From NCBI GenBank assembly GCA_039720395.1, contig CM077824.1, forward strand, positions 17,240,046 through 17,304,045: 64,000 nucleotides of DNA. Reading direction: 5' to 3'. Shown piece after piece: positions 9,409 through 21,335 of this stretch. Position 1 is the first letter of the stretch, and each line of letters starts with the position of its first letter. The position numbers and the translations under genes were made by a program. Origin of the DNA: Liquidambar formosana. Its lineage: Eukaryota > Streptophyta > Magnoliopsida > Saxifragales > Altingiaceae. The notes beneath the pieces are model-generated. The model was not told the DNA's origin, ran no database searches, and was given only the letters and a program-made list of their open reading frames with translations.

Positions 9409-11439
9409 ATCGCAATGTCCGTTGCCGTCCCATTTTGCTTGCTTGCCATCGATTTGCTGTTGGGGTTTCGCACTGCCTTTGTTTGAAACCAAAATCCCTA
9501 AATTTAGGGAGGTGATTTGTTAGTGGCAAATTTAGTAATTAGTAAAAAAGGTTAGTTTGGGGGCATTTTTGGCAATTTGATGGTAAATGGAGTTATGAAT
9601 AAATCAGATTTGTTTTTTGTTCTATTGTAAAAAATCTCTTATACTATGGGGCTTTGGCCAAAAATCCCATTAAATAACCCATGGTTTTTATGATGTTCCA
9701 TATTTATTGTCAAAAAGTGATAAAATGGGAGAATTACACATATGTTGTTGTTTTCAAAATTAATACCCAAAAAGGATCTCAGATTACTTACTTGCAACAA
9801 ACTGACTACTAACTTTGCTACAAACTAGTTGTAGGAAAAATTTTGTTAAAGAAAGTTTTACAAAATATACCGTTTTCAAACATCATTTCGAACAATTTTG
9901 TTAAAGAAAGTTTTTCCAAAATATATTATTTAAGTATAGTTTTTTGTTTTGTCATTTATAATCGTCTTTTTTTTTTTCTTTTTTTTTTTTTTTTTTAACA
10001 GAATGTTTCATGCAAAATGGTCAAAGAATCCACTTAAACGACAAAATTTGGAAAAAATTTCTTCTACAAAGTTGTTAAAATTATGTTTTTTAATATACAG
10101 CATGGCTAGTTTCATGAAAAGCATTTGTAAACCTTAAAAAATTTAAAATAAGTCGGGGTGCAAATTATTGTGATGACAATAACCGTCTACTTGATTTTAA
10201 TTAATAAGAATTAGGATACTAAATTTGACTGTATTGTTTCTAAGTATCATTTTCATTTTCCAACCAAGGAAGAAGAACCAGGCACCAACACTAGCACCAT
10301 TGCCAATGAATGTTGGCCTAATTAGTTGGAGTCGGCTTTTAGGATTATAGTATGATCAATATAGTTTTAAGAACTTTCTTTCTCTTCTTTTCATGATCTG
10401 GAGATTATAAGAGAACTCCAAGGGCCAATGTCTAATACGAAATTAGAAAATTAAAGAAATTTTATATAGTATTGAAGTCATAATAAATTTATAACTTTGA
10501 TTTGACAAATTCAAGAAAATCACAAATAAGAGTGGAAATAGTGATATTTAATGAATTTCTAATGATTGATCTTATAGCATCAATTATAGCGATGACTCTA
10601 GCTTTTTCAAATATTCTAATTCAAGGTAATGAATTTGTTTAATGCCAATCTAATGCCATTGGGGTCTTCGTTGAAAATGGAGAAAAGTTTGGATAATGTG
10701 GTGGGAGGAGGATAGTTGGATCTAGTTGGAGTGTTGTGAGCCGCAAACAGTAAGTAATTAACTTAGGTTAACCCTAACCCTAGAGAAATGCTGACCCTAT
10801 GAAAAGAACTTAGATCACAACATTAAGAGGTAATTGAACCTAGGGCCGTAGGAAGAGCCAAGTTACTCAAGTTCGACTTGAGATCAACTTAATAAAATGT
10901 TTGTTTGTTAGATAAACGAGTCGGACCCAAACATAATTTTAACTTGAGTCAATTAAGCTCAAGTAGAATACTAATAAGCTTGACAAGCTTATAAAAACTT
11001 TAAATAACCAAATTATTCGAGCTCGACTTGAGATTGGCTCAATAAAAGACCTATTCAAGTTCACTCATAAACTAATTAGTCAAACTAGAGTTTTATTTTG
11101 AGCTTGTTAATTTAATGAGCCAAGTTTAAGTAGCCGATTACACCACTCCCCTTCCCCCGGCAGACTTCTTTTAATTTTTTATTCGTGGTATTAGTTCATC
11201 CTACTGATTATCTCTCAAGGGCATTACTAAATTTCCACAAATCAGGAATTACATGGCAGAAAATTTGGTTGAAAAGCAGGAAGGAGGTCATGATTAAGCC
11301 AAATCATTTTTCATCTTTTGAAGGCATAGCGTCAAGCCAGCTGACAGCAAATTAGTACTTCAACTCTATTTAACATAACGTAAAAATCATGAAAAAGGCA
11401 TTTTTAATTACATATTTCCCCATAATTGAAGCTTCTTCT
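9409..11439. other. Non-coding Y1 sequence
   Basis: No gene seen. 9409-9680 is one copy of a dispersed repeat also at 12895-13320, 34110-34510 and 40920-41410. 10855-11150 is rich in GAGCTCGACTTGAG-type, hAT-like subterminal motifs and recurs at 35610-35935. The remainder (A/T-rich, poly-T at 9966-9997) matches 34500-36220 without any recognisable coding frame. Confidence 0.6.
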
Positions 11440-11808
11440 TCAATTGGTATTATATAAATTTGAAGAGCATATATGGGCAATGCATACTGCAAGACTCAAA
11501 AGTTCAAAAGGAGCTTTCTTTGCTATGGCTTTCACGGTGAACAATTTCTGAAATAAAACATGATTCTGGTACACACCATGAGCTGCCAATACTTTCTGGT
11601 ACATAAATTGAAGAATAGAGGAGTGATTTTCAACTTCCTCAATATATAAATTGAAGTCCATATTTGAATGTGGGTTACAAAGAAACAACAGCTCATAAAA
11701 TACAAAGAAAATGATATTAGAATTCTGAGGTGGATGAGCTGCAAAACAAGAAACGATACAATAATAAAATGAAAGATTAAAACAAGGAAGAAAAATTGCA
11801 GTTTGCAA
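11440..11808 (-). other. Unrecognised minus-strand ORF of 122 codons
   Basis: An open frame starts MQTAIFLPCFNLSFYYCIVS and has a hydrophobic N-terminal stretch. I recognise no domain. The paralogue at 36221-36472 has an internal deletion and a shorter frame, and a second frame (11532-11876) overlaps it. Composition and the damaged paralogue suggest chance rather than a gene. Confidence 0.15.
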
Positions 11809-12386
11809 TAATTTTGGCTAACCATCGGAAAGCTTGTGGAATTGCTTCCAAGCTCCATCATCTGGAAATTTGACAACTATCTGTAAAGAAAATTTTTGGT
11901 CAGTTCTAGTCAAGTTAACAATTCAGATCCTCCTTTGGAGCTCCATTCCTCGATCAGGTGAAAATTTTTGGTCACACAAAGATGATTGCATAAACTACTA
12001 TGAGACATTTTTGGCTTCTAAGAAAAATTCAATTAGGTGAACCATATGGGTCATCTTCGATTTTGTAACTCCTTGTCAAATTGTGCTTGTAGCCATTTAT
12101 TCATTGTCTTGGCTCTTATTACAACTATTACCATTCCAACCTTTAGCATGCCCTTAAAAACGATCCCTTATCCTCCCTTGCCAAGGACGTTTAAGGTTTC
12201 GAACTCTGGTGGGAGAAGTTCATTATTTTTGGAAGTTGCAAAACAATAGTGGAAGTGAAAAGCATCAAGTCCAAAAAATATATATATAACTAATTTATGC
12301 TAGTACTTTTTTTTCTCAAGTATATATCATGAAAATTGCTCAATCACATTATATATCTAGCTTGTGCATTAATTATTCAAAATTAG
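11809..12386. other. Y1 leader to WAK fragment f2
   Basis: Matches 39795-40420. Contains the sequence GATGATTGCATAAACTACTA, which precedes every WAK fragment in the window. It may be an upstream part of the ancestral WAK gene, but I cannot assign exons. Confidence 0.4.
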
Positions 12387-12740
12387 ATCCTTGGACAAGG
12401 CGGACAAGGAAAAGTTTTCAAAGGAATGATAAAAGATCGATGGAACATGTATAATAACTGTAAAAAGGGATAAGATGACAGAGTGGATAAATGGCTACAA
12501 GCACAATCATCAAGAGATATTAATGCTCTAAGAGAAATCGAACATGATCATATCCTTCGCCTAAGCGTGTTATGCTTAGGAGCCAAAGGTTCTCTATTAG
12601 TTTATGAATTCATCCCAAGTGGGAGTCTTTTCTATCCTCTCCATCAAGAGAAATGATGAATTGAAGTTCTATAATATTAACAAGAACCTGGAGGATTGCT
12701 TGCGAAGAGTGGAAGCTATAAGCCACATGCATTTGATACA
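12387..12740 (+). pseudogene. WAK-like kinase N-lobe fragment f2
   Basis: Decayed WAK kinase segment. The loop region reads GGACAAGGCGGACAAGGAAA (WAK consensus LGQGGQGTVYKG), then VFKGMIKD, a frameshift, a TVKKG stretch equivalent to VAIK, and REIEHDHILRLSVLCLGAKG up to the hinge. It ends with YEFIPSGSLFYP and an in-frame stop near 12656, then a displaced LEDCLRRVEAISHMH segment. HRD, DFG and the C-lobe are absent. It pairs with f5 at 40421. Confidence 0.7.
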
Positions 12741-12894
12741 ATACTCCAAACATGGGCATATGTAACCACAACATAACAAAAAGAGAACATTATCTTATAT
12801 GATCATGAACAAAGAGATTATTCATGCATGCTCGACCTTAAATATCCATGGAAATTGTGCTAAGCCAGTACAGTTTTTGCCAAAAACTCTTAAA

Positions 12895-13320
12895 AATTGA
12901 GATTATTCTGAGGTAAACGTTTCGTCGAAGATTAGGGTTTGGAAATATGCAGTGATGGTCTTCTCCGACGAACTCCCAACCGAAGATGTTTAGATGAAAC
13001 CTTAAATGAGGGTTTTTTTTTTTCTTGAATAGTTGTTTGCCGTCTGGTTTTTTGTCTTCAATGGTCTTTTGTCAGTGATTTTTTTTAGGCAAGAATCTTT
13101 CCCTTAAATTTTGAAACCATAATCCCTAAATCAACGGAATAAATAATAAAGTGTGATTGGGAGTGGCACAGTTTGTAATTAGTATGAAAATTAAATTTGA
13201 GGGCATTTTTGTCAATTTGAGGTGAAATGAGTTATGGCAAAACCAGATTTGTTTTTGGTTCTATTCTAAAAGGACTCTTATACTATAGGGCTATGGCAAA
13301 AAATCCCTAAAATTAAACTC
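12895..13320. repeat. Dispersed repeat D, second copy
   Basis: Related to 9409-9680, 34110-34510 and 40920-41410. Diagnostic pieces are GACGAACTCCCAAC, a T-rich tract, TTTGAAACCATAATCCCTAA and a closing TTATACTATAGGGCTATGGC. No ORF with a known domain; possibly a non-autonomous element whose ends I cannot fix. Confidence 0.4.
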
Positions 13321-14478
13321 CAAATCCATTCCACTTAATTAAGGCTCCTCATCAGTTTTTCTTGCTATAATTCATTTTCTCTCTCTCTCTTTGAAGCCCT
13401 AACCCCCATTGTAATCGTTCTCTCACTATGCAGAGATTTGAAGACATCGAATGAGGCCACAAGGGGGAGATTTCCAAGCTAGAATGAAAATTTTCCATTC
13501 TAATTCATGGCCATCATTGTGATGAGTAGAGGAAAAGATAGTTACCTTCAAGGATTGTGTCTCTTCAATTCATGGCCATGGCTGAGATGGAGTAGATGGG
13601 ATAGAGGCATATAACAAGAATATACGATGGACTTCACTAATTTTTCAACTATTGGGTTTCCTTCTAAAATTTCAAGAAAAAAAAATTAAAGAAAAAAATA
13701 TTAAGCCTCACATGGATCATTTGTTCTAGTACAATGAACCTGGTGTTAAGAGAGCTTGATTTGAGGGTCTTTTTTCTTTCTTTCTTCCTTTTCTTTTCTT
13801 TTCTTTATTTTTTTCATTTAATTTTTTATTTATATGTTGGGAAATTAATTTCATTTTTCTCTTTCAATTTAAGGGAGATATCATGGACTTGTAGAGATCT
13901 TGTTTGTGGACTTGGAGTGATCTTTATTTACTGGGGAGTAATCATATTAATTTGTTTCCGTGAGTCATTTTATTTTTTTGCATTGTTTGTTTCCATAAAG
14001 ACTTGTGGTCATCTTCGTTTCCAAAACTTAATCATAAGTCTTGGTAGTGATGGTGTTGCTGTAAAAGAGAGTTCTATCTAGCTCGTGGACTTGTGATTGG
14101 AATGAGGGTTACGGTTTGAAAGTGAGATGGGTCGTGTGAATGGGTAAAAAGGGGAGTTGGAGATTTTTTTGCTGAGGAGAGGTTGGAGATCGGATTGAAC
14201 TAAATGGGTTTTGGATTTAATTCTAATTAATCCAACTTGAATCTTACCCAAATTTGTAAGTAAAAGGATTAAAGTAGGATTTAAAGTAGGCCGTTGGATT
14301 AAAAGAGATCTAAGGCTTAGAAAAGGTGTTAAGAGTTTTACTCTTACACTAGGTGTCAACGGAACCTTCCCTATATATATATAAATAGAGAGAGAGAGAG
14401 AGAGAGCAGTTCCCCAAGGCATCTTCGCCTTTTTAATTCCCTGTGCGAAATTCCATCCATGTGCTCTATATATAGATT

Positions 14479-14515
<37 letters not shown>
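13321..14515. other. Non-coding Y1 stretch
   Basis: No gene seen. Matches 41400-42650. It holds C/T-rich and T-rich tracts (13770-13830), short ORFs with no domain, and (GA)n at 14388-14406 and 14480-14520. Confidence 0.55.
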
Positions 14516-14523
<8 letters not shown>

Positions 14524-15185
14524 CAACTGTAGCAAAAATACAATATATTCCTAGACTAGGACAACCTATAACTTAGAATGCAAACCTTTAACTTACCTAC
14601 AAACACGAAGTGTAAACCCCATTAAATAAATTCAATACATCAATCATTATTTAGTGCATCATTCACACGAAGTACAAATAAAAATTAAATCATATAATCA
14701 GCTCCTTAAACAAACTAAATGGCCTAATCAAGCGTTATAATGTCTAATCATAGCACAACATATCACATAAACAAAACAATTGAGAATCAAGCTCAAAGCA
14801 TGATATGATTGTACATATAAACAAATTTGAAAAAGCATTGTAAAACTTGGTTTTACCCCTAAGATCAATGATAAATAAAGTGAAAAATGGTACCCGGTTA
14901 CAAGATTGTATGAGTGTGAAAATAAAGCTCAAAGAGTGAGAGAGTGATAATCATGATGACAAACAAAAAACAAAAATAAGGGTAAAAAATAGGAGATGTG
15001 AAGAAGAGGAAGAAGATGGGGCTGAGGATAAAGGTGTCAAGGTGGTTTCTGCTACGATAAACATGCCATGCAAGGGCTCCATGGATGATTTCCTTACTAG
15101 GAGAGTTGAAGAAAGCACTTGCATGTTTTGGATTTCTGTTTTTTTATCAAATCAATAAGTCATATCAAAAGAGTGAGTGTATACC
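14516..15185. other. Conserved X/Y non-coding stretch, intact target site
   Basis: Paralogue of 2813-5884. At about 14708-14722 it shows an uninterrupted CAAACTAAATGGCC, the site occupied by LTR1 in X1 and by LTR4 in Y2. No gene. Confidence 0.65.
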
Positions 15186-15390
15186 AGATGTGGCCATCTC
15201 CTCTAATATTATCTCAATCTCCCCAATAGGAGGGGGTTAATTACAGATTCAAATCTTGATCCTTAAAAATTGATGGGATACCTATTTTATTGGGAGTGGG
15301 TGGGAGACCTATTTTATCAGCAGGGGCAGGCTATGCCCAAAAGGAAAGGGGGGAGGAGGAAAATAATAAAAAGAAAAAGGAATAGTGAAT
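15186..15390 (+). mobile_element. SINE-like repeat, family S2 (Y1 copy)
   Basis: Same B-box-like ATTCAAATCTTGATCC core and A-rich 3' end as at 5885-6062; diverged. Confidence 0.4.
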
Positions 15391-15769
15391 CTTTAATAGT
15401 TATCCATTGTAGGAAGCCTATTGAGTATTGACACATGTAAAATAATTTATATAAGTTATATCATTACGTGCTCACCTGATCATCATAAACTACTATGGGA
15501 CATTTGGCTTCTAAAAAAAATCCAATTAGGTGAACCACATGGACATGTTCGATTTATGAGATATTTAGTATCTTCTTGTCAAATTGTGCTTATTACAACT
15601 AGTACCATTCCACCCCATGCCTTTAAAAACGATTCCTTAGCCTCCCTTGCCAAGGATGTTTAAGTTTAGAAAACTAATTTATACTAGTAGTTTTTTTCCC
15701 CCTCAAATATGTATCATGAACATTTCGCACTATATATATCCAGCTTATGCATTAATTATCTAAAATTAA

Positions 15770-16112
15770 ATCCTTGGAAGGGGTGGCCAAGGAACAGTAT
15801 TTAAAGGTATGATAAAAGATGGAACAATAGTAACTATAAAAAGGGCCAAGTTAGATGATAAGTGGCCGCAAACACAATTCATCAATGAGATACCAATGCT
15901 CTTAGAAATTGACCACCACCGTGTCCTTCACCTAACCGTGTTATGCTTAGAAGCCAAAGGTCCCCTCTTAGTTTGTGAAGTCATCCCGAGCGGGAGTTCT
16001 TTTTTTCCATCTTCTCCATGAAAAGAAAGATAAAGTTCTAAATTCATATGAAATACCCCCTGGAGGACCGCTTGTGAAGAGTGGAGGCGATAAGCTACAT
16101 GTATTCGATACG
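15770..16112 (+). pseudogene. WAK-like kinase N-lobe fragment f3 (best preserved)
   Basis: The best-read copy. From about 15770 an open frame gives ILGRGGQGTVFKG, an intact glycine-rich loop of the wall-associated-kinase type. It continues MIKDGTIVTIKRAK (the K of TIK is the VAIK lysine), QFINEIPMLLEI (helix-C Glu), the HHRVLHLTVLCLEAKGPLLV hinge region and CEVIPSGSSF. A stop at about 16019-16021 ends it. A displaced LEDRL..VEAISYMYSIR segment lies at 16055-16110. HRD, DFG and the activation loop are missing, as are the extracellular GUB_WAK/EGF parts. WAKs are plasma-membrane receptor kinases that sense cell-wall pectin; this copy cannot be functional. Z1 block, paired with f6. Confidence 0.85.
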
Positions 16113-16848
16113 TAGACTCCAAACCACAACATAATTAAAGGAAGAAAACATTCTCTTATATGATCATTACCATGCTGTTGTTGCAAATTTTGGAATCTTA
16201 AAGTTTGTAATTGTGACATATGTCTTACTTGTTAAAGAGGATTAAGGGTTAAGGGTAGATTCTATCGATTGTCAACACAAAAAAAAGAAAAAGAAAAAAA
16301 AAAAGATCAGTTATTGTGAATAGAAATGATGGAAACCATGTAACTACACACAACTAGTTGAATTTTATGGGTATATATATGGATCCCAAGCTACCTTATT
16401 CAGTAAAGTCTATAATTAAGAGAGATGTTTGCAATTTCGAGATGTTTATGTCACAACTTCTTACATGACGAAAACTCATATATCTAAAACTTTGTTGTCA
16501 GATAGGTTGGCTAACCATTTTGATAAGTTGTAAGGTGCCGCCCATTCAAAAATACTTGCAAAACCATTCCTAAAAATGCTAAATTGAGAAAACCTTTTTG
16601 TTTTGTTAGGATACAAATTAAGAAGTATTTTAAGTACAAAATGCCCACATTCTCAAGAAAACCCTATAAATATAATTATTCTAAACATAATTATTCTCAA
16701 GTTGTGGGATCCACAAGATCAAAATAAAAAAAAATAAAAATGTTTACATGGCCAATCTCTATACAATATCCAATAAATCAGCTTGTCTCAAAAATCTATT
16801 ATAAAAACTGTGGCCCTTAATCCATATCCTATATATATTCCTATATAT
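16113..16848. other. Non-coding Z1 stretch
   Basis: No gene seen. Matches 47434-48260. It contains poly(A) tracts and the motif CCCATTCAAAAATACTTGCA, shared with X blocks near 19137 and 50550. Confidence 0.55.
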
Positions 16849-17125
16849 ATATATAATACTACCTATAAAAGTTTGTATCTTAAAAAAACTTTTGATTGGC
16901 CATTGCATCCTTATTTTAAATGTTAAATACTTATTTACTCCCATATTTAACCAATTAAGGATGTTTATTTTCTAGCAAAAAAGAAAGAGAAAAAAATATA
17001 ATGACTTCTACTTCATGAACTCTACATAGCCTCCACTACTATGCATGTCTCCTAGCCAATTTTTTATTCATACTATAACTCCTAACCATGGAAGGAATTT
17101 TGACTTGTTGTGTTGAGCATCCATT
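16849..17125 (+). mobile_element. Helitron 5'-end fragment (Z1)
   Basis: AATACTACCTATAAAAG followed by AAAACTTTTGATTGGCCATT resembles the Helitron start at 1009 (TATACTACCTATAAAAGG, then ACTTTTGATTGACC). No matching hairpin/CTAG end was found downstream. The paralogue is at 48268-48540. Confidence 0.4.
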
Positions 17126-17470
17126 CTAATGTCTTAAATCAACAAAAAATAACAAATAATTAGATTTCCATGTTCTATATACATTTGTTTTTTTGTTTTT
17201 GTTTTTTTTTTTTTTGGGCATCAATGAACTAATTGGATGGAGATCACCAACAATAGGCCATGGGTATTGGTGTTGTTTTCGAAACATCGAGCAAGGAATC
17301 CCACAATTGGTTGTGAAAATGGGGGATATAGCTAGCATACCGGGTAGTAAACAACCACTTCTTCTGGCTAAACTGAACCATAACATGAATTTCTTAACTT
17401 GGTAGCTAACACATGAATAGTAACCCATCCAAATGCCACTAGAGAGGTCCTCTGCATCCATACGCACCAA
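17126..17470 (-). pseudogene. LINE endonuclease-domain remnant (Z1)
   Basis: Minus-strand frames, clearer in the paralogue at 48585-48874, read QLWDSLLDVSKQHQ then YPWLIVGDLHPISS. This matches the W..L......PWL+.GDFN.I signature of the APE-like endonuclease (EEP) domain of plant LINEs. In this copy PWPIVGDLHP is kept but the upstream part is frameshifted. It ends in a poly(T)-rich tract on + (17188-17217). Only this short piece of ORF2 remains. Confidence 0.6.
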
Positions 17471-18229
17471 ATTAGAAACCCCAGTTGTTTAATACAACGC
17501 CATCCCTACTTGAACCTAAATTGGTTTCCATGATCATAACAATGTATGCCCTCGAGTAAATTCCTTAATATTCCTAAGGAAAGCCCTACTGCTAAGGAGG
17601 ATCTTCACTACAAACAAACAAGCAAACAAAGAGCACATAGATAAACCAACTCAATGGTTTGAAACATGAGTGCTATAAAAACCTCCATTATCAACCATAT
17701 TAGCATGCACATTTAAGAGGGAAGTAACTCTACTGTTTTCATGCGTTCACAATATCCCAACTAGAAGAGGGCATATTCAAACCAATGGGGGCATCCGTGG
17801 GAGGAATCATTTTCTATATCCACAACTTGAGTTCTTTCTTCCCTACCCAAAAGATGTTTCGGTCATTATGACATGTGAAATAATCCACTAAAATTAACTG
17901 AGGGGTACTAAAATCTAATTTCCCTAATGATATTTTAAGTATGCAACATTCCATAACTACTATCTGTAGTTACATGCAAAATGTGTGCCATTTGACTACT
18001 ATCTATAGTTACATGCAAAATGCGACATCCCAAAATCTGAGGCAATAACTTAGTAATAATCATTTAAGAGAATATTTATTTTTTGTAATTATGTCTTGGT
18101 AACATCTAATATCTTTGGAGTGTGCAAAACACATATGGCTTATAGATTCCACTATTTTGTAATTGATCCTTTGACATGCTTCTTATGAACTTAGAACTTC
18201 ATCTTTGTGATCACGGAGAAGACGGTAAG
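17471..18229. other. Non-coding Z1 stretch before f4
   Basis: No gene recognised. Matches 48875-49634 closely, so it belongs to the duplicated unit. Confidence 0.55.
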
Positions 18230-18637
18230 GACTCCCAATCAAGATGATTGCATAACTACTATGGGACATTTGGGTTCTAAGGAAAATCCAATTAGGTGAA
18301 CTACATAAACATGTTCGATTTATGAGATATTTAGTATCTCCTTGTTGAATTGTGATTGTAGCCATTTATTCATTGTCCTGGCCCTTATTACAACTATTAC
18401 CATTCCATCCTTTAGCATGCCCTTAAAAACAACACCTTAGCCCCCCTTGCCCAGGACATTTAAGTTTAGAACTCTAGTAGAGGAGGATTACTATTTTTTG
18501 GAAGTTGCATGACGTTAATAAAAGTGAAAACCATAAAGTCCAAAAAAAGGAAAAAAGTAGTAGAATTTAAACACTAGAAAACTAATTTATGCTAGTAGCT
18601 ATTTCCTCAAATATGTATCCAGCGTATGCTCTAAAAT

Positions 18638-18982
18638 TAAATCATAGGAAAGGGAGGCCAAGCCTTGTTTTCTAGGGATTGATAAAGGATGGAACAATAG
18701 GAACTGTAAAAAGGGCTAAGACAGAGTTGATAAATGGCTGCTAACACAATTCATCGATGGGATATTAATGCTCTCAGAAAATCGAACACGACCATAATTT
18801 TCACCTAACCGTGCTATGCTTAGAAGCCAAAGTTCCCCTATTAGTTTATGAATTCGTCCCTAGTGGGAGTCAATTTCCATCCTCTCCATAGAAAGAAAGA
18901 TGAAGTTCTAAATTCATAAAAAGGACCCCCTGGTGGACCACTTGCGAAGAGTGGAGGCTATAAGCCACATGCATTCGATACG
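18638..18982 (+). pseudogene. WAK-like kinase N-lobe fragment f4
   Basis: X-type copy, very close to f7 and f1. The loop region is damaged (TAGGAAAGGGAGGCCAAGCC). The VAIK-like segment reads TGTAAAAAGGGCTAAG, and the frame is broken at the helix-C part. LCLEAK, LLVYEFVPSGSQF and LEDRL-like CEEWRL segments can be traced. No catalytic loop. A minus-strand ORF at 18183-18365 is a shadow. Confidence 0.65.
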
Positions 18983-19470
18983 TATACTCCAAGCCACGAC
19001 ATAAAGAAACAAAACATTCTCTAATTATATGATCATTACAATTTACAAAACGATTCTTACATGAAGAAAACTTCTATATCTAAAATTTTGGAGTGAGATA
19101 GGTTACCCAACCATTTTGAAAAGCCTTAAGGGCCGCCCATTCAAAAACACTTGGAAAATTCCTAAAAAGGGTAAAATTGAGAAAACCTTTTGTTTTGTTA
19201 GGCAACAAAGCAGTATTTTAAATATAAAATGCTCACATTCTCAAGAAAACCCTATAAACATAATTGTTATAAATATAACACTCCAAAGCATATTACATAT
19301 GTATGGGTTATGATCACGGACACAATTTGACACAACTCTCAAGTTGTGGGATCCACAAGATCCAAAAAAAGCAAAAAAAAAAAAAAAGTTTACATGGCTA
19401 ATCTCTACAGAGTATCCAATAAATCAACTTGTCTCAAAAATCTATTATAAATATTGTGGCCCTAATCTTG
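18983..19470. other. Non-coding X2 stretch
   Basis: No gene seen; matches 50397-50900. The stretch from about 19300 to 19470 is missing from X1 at its Helitron site. Confidence 0.55.
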
Positions 19471-19474
19471 ATAG

Positions 19475-19525
<51 letters not shown>

Positions 19526-19534
19526 CCGTTTAAG

Positions 19535-19661
19535 TGAGAGATATTCGAAACTATCCTGTTCGATCACGGCCGTTCGTATATAACATGTGTGCACGCGCAT
19601 GTCGTTCAAGGACGGCTATGATCGTACAAAATATTCGGGATATCCCACATATAATCAAAGC
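19535..19661. mobile_element. Fold-back MITE P1 (copy in X2)
   Basis: The arms GAGATATTCGAAACTATCCT...TTCGATCACGGCCGT and, in reverse complement from the right, GATATCCCGAATATT...ACGATCATAGCCGT make one long imperfect hairpin. The centre is GTGCACGCGC-like. It lies between (GA)n and (TA)n tracts. The homologous sites in X1 and X3 lack it, so it inserted after the X blocks separated. The right end ATCAAAGC mirrors the left end GCTTTGATC of the copy at 20656. Confidence 0.65.
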
Positions 19662-19698
<37 letters not shown>

Positions 19699-19735
19699 AG
19701 AGAGAGAGAAAAAGAGAGAGAGAGAATGTGTGTGT

Positions 19736-20345
19736 GTTCCACTGTAGTAACAATACAATTCCTGGACTAGGACAACAACTTAGAATGTAAACCTTGAACT
19801 CACCTACAAACCTAAAGTATAAACCCCATTCAATAAATTTAATACATCAATCATTATTTTATGTATCATTCTCAAAAAGTACAAATAAAAATAAAATCAA
19901 ATAATCAGCTCAATAACCACAAACTAAATGGCTTAATCAGGCATTATAATGTCTAATCATACCATAATATATAACAAAAACAAAACTATTGAAAATCAAG
20001 CTCAAAGCATGATATCATGATACATTTAAACAAATTTGAAAGAGCCTAATTAATAAAACTTGGTTTTACCATTAAGATTGATGATAAATAAAGTAAAAAA
20101 TGGTACCTGGTTCTAGGACTTTGTCCGAGTGTGAATCAAGCTCAAAGGTTGAAGTAAACATGATATGATTACACATATATATGTATTTGAAGAAGAAGAT
20201 GGGGACGAGGATGAAGGCGAGTCAAGATGGTTTCTGGTAGGATAAACATGCAAGCAAGAGCTCCATATAGGGACAATTCCCTTATTAGGAGAGTTGAAGA
20301 AAACACTTGTTTTGGATTTAAGTTTTTTGATCAAATCAATACGCC
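19736..20345. other. Conserved X non-coding stretch
   Basis: No gene. Matches 2813-2990 plus 5443-5884 and 50985-51600, with an empty LTR1 target. Confidence 0.6.
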
Positions 20346-20545
20346 ATATTTAAAGAGTTAATGTATACCAGTGGCCATGTCCTTTGACATGCTCTCTCCC
20401 CTTTTGAAAGGAGGTGGTTACGGATTCAAATCTTGATCCTTGAGAATAGGTGGGATACCTATTTTTTTGAGATTGGGTGGGAGACTTATTCTCTTGGTAG
20501 GGTGCGGGCTATAACAAAAAAAGAAGACAAAAAAAAAAAATGGTG
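20346..20545 (+). mobile_element. SINE-like repeat, family S2 (X2 copy)
   Basis: Same layout as 5885-6062, ending in an AAAAAAGAAGACAAAAAAAA tail. Confidence 0.45.
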
Positions 20546-20655
20546 AATATTAGTTATCTGTTGTAGGAAGGCCACTAATAAATTAGTGCACTTAATTACC
20601 TATTGCACATGCAAGATATTATAATGTGTAACAAAATTATATATATATATATATA

Positions 20656-20804
20656 GCTTTGATCATGTGCGGGCTATCCTGGATATCCCGTTCGATCACG
20701 GCCGTCCGTGAGCGACACGCGCGAACGCGTGAATGCGCGTGTGTCATCCACAGACGACTGTGATCAAACGGGATAGTCCGAGATATCCCGCACATGATCA
20801 GCCA
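20656..20804. mobile_element. Fold-back MITE P1 (second copy in X2)
   Basis: Nearly the whole element is one palindrome. GATCATGTGCGGGCTATCCT runs in from the left and GATCATGTGCGGGATATCTC from the right (reverse complement), then CCCGTTYGATCACRGYCGTC in both arms. The G+C-rich centre is GACACGCGC...GCGCGTGTGTC. It is flanked by (TA)n, its probable target. Absent from the same site in X1 (6175-6197) and X3 (52030-52073). Confidence 0.75.
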
Positions 20805-20815
20805 GATATATATAT

Positions 20816-21295
20816 ATAGTTATAGCACACATGCATTGCACATGAACACTTTTAACTAATATTAGTTATGAATTATGATGACTTTATTATTATTTTATTA
20901 TTTTCATTTTTCCATAAAACAGAAAGTTCAAACTTCTAGGATTTTTTTTTTTTTTTTGACATGATATCTTCAAGACATTGGAAGAAAATCTTAATCCATG
21001 ATTGGAGAATGATTTTCAACCTATCAAATTAGCTTTTGGATCAATAAAGGCCTAAAGAATAAAACATGTAAGGAAAGCCGTGGGTATTCCAACTATCTCT
21101 TAAAAATTTGGTTTTTAGTCAAGTTGAAATTTGTATTTTTCTCAAAAAAAAAAAAAAAAAAAACAAAAAAACAAAAAAAAAACAAAAAAACAAAAAAACA
21201 AAACAAAAACAAAAAGCACAAAAATTGTCTTATTTTCTTATCTTTTATTCTGTTTTCTCAATAAAACCAAACAATACCCAAATCCGGCTACATCA

Positions 21296-21335
<40 letters not shown>

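Larger units (their letters stand above)
9409..18229 (+). repeat. Duplicated blocks Y1 and Z1
   Basis: Collinear with Y2+Z2 (34247-49634). Y1 holds f2 and Z1 holds f3. Compared with Y2/Z2 it lacks the TIR element with LTR3 (36500-39781), LTR4 (42849-45540) and about 540 bp near 46290-46800. Confidence 0.8.
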
